Assembly: GCA_964494385.1 (NCBI GenBank)
Contig: CAZBSE010000007.1
Location: forward strand, 1 to 61,118
Direction of reading: 5' to 3'
DNA from: CAZBSE01 sp964494385
GTDB taxonomy: Bacteria; Actinomycetota; Humimicrobiia; Humimicrobiales; Humimicrobiaceae
DNA: 61,118 nucleotides
Of the stretch, positions 56,198-61,118 are shown in pieces. Every line of letters begins with the position of its first letter. Within the stretch, counting starts at the first letter, position 1. The position numbers and the translations under genes were made by a program. The notes under the pieces are model-generated. The model saw only the letters and a program-made list of their open reading frames with translations. It searched no databases and was not told where the DNA came from.

Positions 56198-57505
56198 TTA
56201 TTCCACAAGTGAAAAAACCAGGTTTCCTATAATTACGGTGCTTCCCTCTTTAATGCCCATCTTTTTCAGCCTGTCTGCAATTCCCATTTTTTTAAGTTTG
56301 ATTTTTAAATAATCCAGCGCTTCTTCATTTTCCAGGTCAGTCATAGCCACGATTCTTTCTATTTTTCTGTTCCTCACTACATATTCGCCATTACTTCTTT
56401 CAATCTCAATTTTCCCCATTTCCGGTTTCTTTTTATCCGTTCCGTAAATTCTTACCTCTCTTATCCTGCCGGCCGCCCTTCCTTTATCCTTTAGGAACTT
56501 CTCCCTGTATGCAGCCACTCTCCGGTGCAGGCTCCATACCAATTTATCAAGACCCTTTCCGGTAACAGCTGATATTAAAAAAACCTCTTTCCTGCTTCTA
56601 TTTTTAAGAACTTCTGCAATCTCTCCTAATTTATCATTATCCGATACCAGATCAATCTTATTTATTAAAACCACATAATCTTTTTTATATACATTAATAT
56701 TATATAGCCTTATCTCTTCTCTTAAAATATCGAAAGTCTCAACTATATCCTGCATTCGATCTATAACCCTCTGCCCGTCCAAAACCAGAACCAGCATCGC
56801 AGTTCTGGTTATATGCTTTAAAAATCTATCCCCCAGGCCAGTTCCTCTGTGCGCTCCTTCCACCAGTCCGGGGATATCCGCAATCACAAAATCTTCGTCA
56901 TTTACACTTACAACACCCAGATTGGGTGATAAAGTAGTAAAAGGATAATCCGCTATCTTCGGCTTCGCTGCCGATATCCGGCTTATTATTGTTGATTTTC
57001 CGGAATTGGGAAATCCAACCAATGCCACATCAGCAATAAGCCTGAGCTCCAGATTGACCCAGAATTCCTCCGTCTTTTCTCCTATTTCGGCAAATGCAGG
57101 AAATCTTCTTTTAGCAGACACGAAACTCGAATTTCCTCTGCCTCCTATTCCACCTTCAGCTATAATAATTCTTTCCCCGGAATTATCCAGATCAGCAATT
57201 GTATTTCCTCTCGCATCTTTTATCATGGTCCCGGTCGGTACTCTTATGATCAAATCCTCCCCTTCCTTACCATTTCTGTTATTGGGCCCGCCGCTTTTCC
57301 CATTTTCAGCCTTAAAATGTATCTTTTTCTTAAATCCGTATAGGGTACTCAAATTCGCGGAAGCCTCTATTAAAATATTGCCGCCCTTTCCTCCGTTTCC
57401 CCCGCTGGGAATTTTTTTGGCCCCGCCTTTCATGTTAAAGAAAGTAACCATACCGTTTCCGCCGTCTCCGGCTTTTATATTGATTTTTGCTTCGTCTAAA
57501 AACAT
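56198..57505 (-). CDS. obgE: GTPase Obg (ribosome assembly, stringent control)
   Basis: The protein has 435 residues. The glycine-rich Obg fold (1-158; GDGGNGMVTF, GGNGGKGG), the G domain (GFPNSGKST, DIPGLVEGAHRGTGLG, NKIDL) and a C-terminal OCT-like domain are all present. It starts a conserved run with proB, proA, nadD, yqeK, LCP, rsfS and leuS. Confidence 0.97.
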   Translation of the reverse strand: MFLDEAKINIKAGDGGNGMVTFFNMKGGAKKIPSGGNGGKGGNILIEASANLSTLYGFKKKIHFKAENGKSGGPNNRNGKEGEDLIIRVPTGTMIKDARGNTIADLDNSGERIIIAEGGIGGRGNSSFVSAKRRFPAFAEIGEKTEEFWVNLELRLIADVALVGFPNSGKSTIISRISAAKPKIADYPFTTLSPNLGVVSVNDEDFVIADIPGLVEGAHRGTGLGDRFLKHITRTAMLVLVLDGQRVIDRMQDIVETFDILREEIRLYNINVYKKDYVVLINKIDLVSDNDKLGEIAEVLKNRSRKEVFLISAVTGKGLDKLVWSLHRRVAAYREKFLKDKGRAAGRIREVRIYGTDKKKPEMGKIEIERSNGEYVVRNRKIERIVAMTDLENEEALDYLKIKLKKMGIADRLKKMGIKEGSTVIIGNLVFSLVE

Positions 57506-57554
57506 GATTTACCCTCAAACTAAAGAAATACTGTTTTGCCGCGCCAAAGATATA

Positions 57555-58580
57555 TTACAGCTTAAAAATCGCTTTATATATTTTCCTATTCAGCATAAGG
57601 TCCAGACCTTTTTTAAAATCCGAAAGCGGTATAACTTCGGACATAAGTGGTGATAAATTTATTTTTTTATCTTTTATAATATTATAGGCTCTCCTCAGGG
57701 TTTCAGGAGTGGCCGAATAAGAACTATTTATGGTCAGCTCTCTTCTGTACACTTTTTCAAAATCAACTTCAATTCTACTCTCCCTGCCCGAAGCTCCAAA
57801 AATACTTATTATCCCCCCGTCTCTGATATAAGAGAGGGCTTCACCCATAGTATACTTATTGGTTACTGTAAGTATGGCAACATCTGCTCCTATATCTGTG
57901 ATGTTGTTAATTTCTCCGCAGATATTTTGTACAGACGGATTTATAATATATTCGGCTCCCACAGCTTCAGCCCGGGACAAGCGGCTGCTGTCCACATCAA
58001 CGGCCACTACTCTGCCGCCTGAAAGTTTAATCAGCTGAATAAATAACATTCCTATAACACCGGTTCCGATCACTGAGAATATATCATCTTTTTTAAAGGA
58101 AATCCTCTCCATGGCTCTTATGCAGCAGGCCAGAGGTTCTATAAACAGCGATTCAATGATATTAAAGCTGCCGGGAATTTTAAAAGTAGTGTGCCTTATA
58201 TGTTCTTCTGACAGTCTTATATACTGGCAGAATGAACCCGGATATATATTGGTCTCCTTAAAGTGCCTGCACATGGAATAATTACCATGCAGACAGTAAT
58301 GACACCTATAACAGGGTATATGGTGAGCAGTTGCTACTATATCGTCTACATTAAATCCCGTTACATTCTTTCCTGTTTCCACTACTTTTCCTACTACTTC
58401 ATGCCCAAAAACAGCAGGCTTTTTTACCTGTGGATCGAATATTTTTACAATGTCAGATCCGCAGAGGCCCGTATATATCATTTCTATCAGCATTTCATCT
58501 TCCTTCAGCACGGGCCTGGCTATTTCTTCCAGTTTAAATCTATTTTGATTATAACAAAGCAAAGCTTTCATAATGATCAC
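57555..58580 (-). CDS. Zinc-dependent medium-chain alcohol/polyol dehydrogenase 1
   Basis: The protein has 341 residues. Catalytic-zinc residues are found in GLCGSDIVK and FGHEVVGKV. The structural-zinc lobe is CYRCHYCLHGNYSMC and the Rossmann motif is VIGTGVIGMLFIQL. It resembles threonine, sorbitol and galactitol-phosphate dehydrogenases but substrate cannot be told. Its start overlaps dehydrogenase 2 by 4 bases. Confidence 0.9.
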   Translation of the reverse strand: MIIMKALLCYNQNRFKLEEIARPVLKEDEMLIEMIYTGLCGSDIVKIFDPQVKKPAVFGHEVVGKVVETGKNVTGFNVDDIVATAHHIPCYRCHYCLHGNYSMCRHFKETNIYPGSFCQYIRLSEEHIRHTTFKIPGSFNIIESLFIEPLACCIRAMERISFKKDDIFSVIGTGVIGMLFIQLIKLSGGRVVAVDVDSSRLSRAEAVGAEYIINPSVQNICGEINNITDIGADVAILTVTNKYTMGEALSYIRDGGIISIFGASGRESRIEVDFEKVYRRELTINSSYSATPETLRRAYNIIKDKKINLSPLMSEVIPLSDFKKGLDLMLNRKIYKAIFKL

Positions 58581-59614
58581 ATCTTAATATTGTACTTTAT
58601 TCCTTTCTGCCTGCCCATAAGTTCCAGCGCCTCCTTCAGTCTTTCAAGGGACATATCGGCAGTTATAAATTTTGCCGTGTCAATCAGGCCAGAAGTTAAA
58701 AGCTTAAACGCTTTCTTTACATAATAAGGTGTATGATGATACACACCCTTTATATTCAACTCCGAGTAATGAAGCAGGCTGGTATCAATATTGACGGAGG
58801 TCTGGGGCGCACAGCCTCCAAACAGGTTTATGGTTGCCCCTTTTCTGCCCATCAGCACAGTCATCTCCCATACCTCCGGGATTCCGGTAGCATCAACGGC
58901 TACATCTGCACCTCTGCCCCCTTCGGTTAATCTTTTTACTGCCTGTACCTGATCATTTACTTTACCGCTGTTAACAATATAATCGGCACCAAATTCCTTC
59001 GCATATCCCAATCTCTCTTCTGATAGATCTGCCGATATTACTACTGCACCCTTTATCCTTGCCAGTATTACGAACATAAGGCCTATGGGTCCCGCCCCAT
59101 TAACTACTACGATATCACCTGTCCTGATACCGGATTGTTCTATTCCGTGAACCACACAGGACAGCGGTTCCAGCAGTGCAGCTTCCCTGTAGCTTAGGTC
59201 ATCCGGTATCTTGTATGCATTCTTTCTCAATATATTTTCCGGCACCTTTATATATTCTGCATAGGCACCATTATTGTACACCAGATTCTCACATAAAGAA
59301 TATCTTTCCAGTTTGCAGTAGTAACACTCATAACAGGGTACACTGTTTACTGCTACTATCCTGTCTCCAATTTTAAAATTATCTACCGCACTTCCTGTCT
59401 CTACAACATCTCCGGCCCACTCATGACCGAATACCGAACCTTTTTTTATCATTGTGGGATGGCCTCTCCTGTAGGTCTTTACATCCGAACCGCAGGTAAG
59501 TGCACTTTTTATCCTAACCAGTGCTTCCCCCTCTCTCACTTGCGGTATGTCTACGTCTTCATACCTTATATCACCGGGACCGTAAAATAACTGTGCTTTC
59601 ATTTTACCTTTCAT
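58577..59614 (-). CDS. Zinc-dependent medium-chain alcohol/polyol dehydrogenase 2
   Basis: The protein has 345 residues. Catalytic zinc residues are in ALTCGSDVKTY and VFGHEWAGDV, the structural zinc lobe is CYECYYCKLERYSLC, and the cofactor motif is VVNGAGPIGLMFVILA. It is paired with dehydrogenase 1 by a 4-base overlap, suggesting two successive or alternative oxidations of sugar alcohols or related compounds. Substrate unassigned. Confidence 0.9.
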   Translation of the reverse strand: MKGKMKAQLFYGPGDIRYEDVDIPQVREGEALVRIKSALTCGSDVKTYRRGHPTMIKKGSVFGHEWAGDVVETGSAVDNFKIGDRIVAVNSVPCYECYYCKLERYSLCENLVYNNGAYAEYIKVPENILRKNAYKIPDDLSYREAALLEPLSCVVHGIEQSGIRTGDIVVVNGAGPIGLMFVILARIKGAVVISADLSEERLGYAKEFGADYIVNSGKVNDQVQAVKRLTEGGRGADVAVDATGIPEVWEMTVLMGRKGATINLFGGCAPQTSVNIDTSLLHYSELNIKGVYHHTPYYVKKAFKLLTSGLIDTAKFITADMSLERLKEALELMGRQKGIKYNIKM

Positions 59615-59882
59615 AAATTTTCACCGTTTAAATAGCTTTGAACATCTTTCCATAAATATATTACTTAAATATTACAGGAAGGATTTACCTAGTCAAGTAA
59701 ATAAAAATTGTTCAGTCGCAGACGATAGATGAAATCTTTACATCAGCATTAAGCTACAGGAAATCTATCCCCAACAGCGGTACATATGATAGAATTATTA
59801 AAAATTAATATAAAATCGAACTATAAGATGATAAGTAAAAAAGGCATAAAATTTTTATAATTCTTTTTGGCAACAAAATATT
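59615..59882. other. Divergent intergenic region before the ChrA pair
   Basis: About 268 AT-rich bases with no gene or strong terminator seen. The first ChrA-type gene has no clear ribosome binding site in front of it. Confidence 0.4.
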
Positions 59883-60434
59883 ATGAAAAAAATATTGGTT
59901 CTCTTCTGGACCTTTTTTAAAATAGGCAGTTTTACATTCGGAGGCGGGTTTGCCATGATCCCCCTGATAGAGCGGGAAATAGTAGATAAGAAAAAATGGA
60001 TCTCACAAAATGATATGATAGATATCCTGACTATTTCTCAATCTTTCCCCGGAGCCGTTGCTGTAAATTCAGCTATATTCATCGGCCGGAGAGTCGGGGG
60101 ATATACCGGGGCCCTTTCCGCCCTGCTGGGTGTAATACTTCCCTCTTTCTTAATTATCATCCTGGTAGCCAGAGTATTTACATATATCAGCGATATAGGC
60201 GCAGTAAAGGCAGCCCTCAAAGGAATAAGTTCTGCCGTAATAGCATTATTAATAATTACAGCAATTCGCGTAGGAAAGGCCGGCATAAAAGATAAAATAG
60301 GTCCTTTTATAACCATAATAGCTCTTCTACTCCTTCTGGCAGCTGGCATTCATCCTATCTATGTTGTCATGCTTGGAATTGTACTGGGCCTAACTCGCTA
60401 TGGAATCAAGATTATAAGGAAAAAGAAGAAATGA
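59883..60434 (+). CDS. Chromate-transporter (ChrA/CHR) family half protein 1
   Basis: The protein has 183 residues, one CHR domain, about six membrane segments. The signature FGGGFAMIPLIEREIVDKKKW and the Ser/Pro motif QSFPGAVAVNSAIFIG are present. Short-chain CHR proteins act as pairs in opposite membrane orientation. Some members export chromate or other oxyanions; physiological substrate unclear. It overlaps half 2 by 4 bases. Confidence 0.92.
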   Translation: MKKILVLFWTFFKIGSFTFGGGFAMIPLIEREIVDKKKWISQNDMIDILTISQSFPGAVAVNSAIFIGRRVGGYTGALSALLGVILPSFLIIILVARVFTYISDIGAVKAALKGISSAVIALLIITAIRVGKAGIKDKIGPFITIIALLLLLAAGIHPIYVVMLGIVLGLTRYGIKIIRKKKK

Positions 60435-61027
60435 TTTATCTGGAATTGTTTGTTACCTTTATGAAAATAGGATTATTCTCCTTCGGAGGAGGGTATGGAA
60501 TGATCCCCCTTATTGGAAGGGAAATAGCGGTCCACAACTGGCTCACCGGTCAGGAATTCGTAAATATAATCTCGATTTCGGAGATGACTCCGGGCCCCAT
60601 TGCCGTAAACACGGCCACTTTCATCGGGTATAAGGCAGGAGGGATTCCGGGAGGAATACTCGCCACTACAGGAGTGGTTCTCCCTTCGCTTATTTTGATT
60701 TTAAGCATTTCCTTCTTTTTATCCAGGTTTCAAAACCAGCCGATTATAAAAGATACCCTTTATGGAATCAGACCGGTTGTCCTGGCATTAATTATACAGG
60801 CTGCTATATTTGTGTCTAAAAGTACCTTGTTTAAAGAAGGGATGAACATCAAAGCCATGCTGAATCTTAATGCAATCGGTTATTTATTGGAGTTCATTAA
60901 CCCGATTACCATAGCAATAACAGTCATAAGCCTTGTAACATTGCTTTTTACCAGGATACACCCCATCCTGGTAATCCTGGCGGCAGGCGCGATAGGAGTC
61001 GCTTTACATTTCATAGGTGTGTTATAG
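60431..61027 (+). CDS. Chromate-transporter (ChrA/CHR) family half protein 2
   Basis: The protein has 198 residues, one CHR domain. Signature segments are FSFGGGYGMIPLIGREIA and EMTPGPIAVNTATFIGYK. It is translationally coupled to half 1 and likely forms the heterodimer. It ends about 90 bases before the right edge. An open frame without a credible start runs on from there (see rejected items). Confidence 0.92.
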   Translation: MIYLELFVTFMKIGLFSFGGGYGMIPLIGREIAVHNWLTGQEFVNIISISEMTPGPIAVNTATFIGYKAGGIPGGILATTGVVLPSLILILSISFFLSRFQNQPIIKDTLYGIRPVVLALIIQAAIFVSKSTLFKEGMNIKAMLNLNAIGYLLEFINPITIAITVISLVTLLFTRIHPILVILAAGAIGVALHFIGVL

Positions 61028-61118
61028 GGCCCGTTAATGCCGCCGCCATTACATCTAAGATAGAAGATTTTAAGGCAATCAGTGAAGCAAGAGAAAGCGC
61101 AGAAAACAATGCTACAAA

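Noticed and set aside
61024..61118. Next gene at the right edge
   Set aside because: A frame stays open (ending ARESAENNAT) but there is no credible start codon or ribosome binding site before the edge.

Overview
The window (61,118 bases, AT-rich, three 100-N assembly gaps) looks like a contig from an uncultured, monoderm, anaerobic bacterium. Class-E-type sortases with an LPxTG-type surface protein, GatCAB, LCP and BlaI/M56 proteins and the obg-proB-proA-nadD-yqeK-LCP-rsfS-leuS and comEA-comEC-holA blocks point to a Gram-positive-type cell. A full bacterial-type carbonyl branch of the Wood-Ljungdahl pathway points to an acetogen-like or CO-using lifestyle. A deep-branching actinobacterial lineage is my best inference, but nothing here proves it.

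Layout. 0-2.3 kb: very AT-rich accessory DNA with an orphan Phd-like antitoxin, an unusual Leu-like class II tRNA carrying a GAA anticodon, and a PIN/RHH toxin-antitoxin pair. 2.4-9.8 kb: pfkA, gatB-gatA-gatC, a CPBP protease and ligA (all minus). 9.9-18.1 kb: a cell-surface region with two class-E-like sortases, a rhodanese lipoprotein, a small membrane protein, and one very large sortase-anchored protein interrupted by two gaps. That protein is preceded by a consensus promoter and a leader with its own terminator. 18.1-18.5 kb: non-coding, with a second hairpin that shares a loop motif with the leader.

18.5-38.4 kb: one-carbon and CO metabolism (acsE, a corrinoid-activator paralogue, then folD-fhs-acsC-acsB-cooS-acsD-cooC-acsV reading backwards). 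It is interrupted at 22.7-26.1 kb by a plus-strand island: BlaI-type repressor, M56 metalloprotease, a previously unlisted 39-residue Cys/Trp-rich peptide (24574-24693), and a SPASM radical-SAM enzyme. I read this as a RiPP (ribosomally made, post-translationally modified peptide) system and consider it the most interesting item in the window.

38.6-59.6 kb: housekeeping blocks (lipoprotein, lepA, murJ, rpsT, holA-comEC-comEA, a DJ-1/PfpI protein with an rRNA-leader-like upstream region, leuS-rsfS-LCP-yqeK-nadD-proA-proB-obg, two zinc alcohol dehydrogenases). 59.9-61.0 kb: a pair of half-size chromate-transporter-family proteins.

Working together: Fhs and FolD supply methylene-tetrahydrofolate (the reductase to methyl-THF is not in the window). 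AcsE moves the methyl group to the corrinoid protein AcsC/AcsD, which the ferredoxin/ASKHA activators keep reduced. CooS makes CO, and AcsB, with CooC-type nickel maturation, builds acetyl-CoA.
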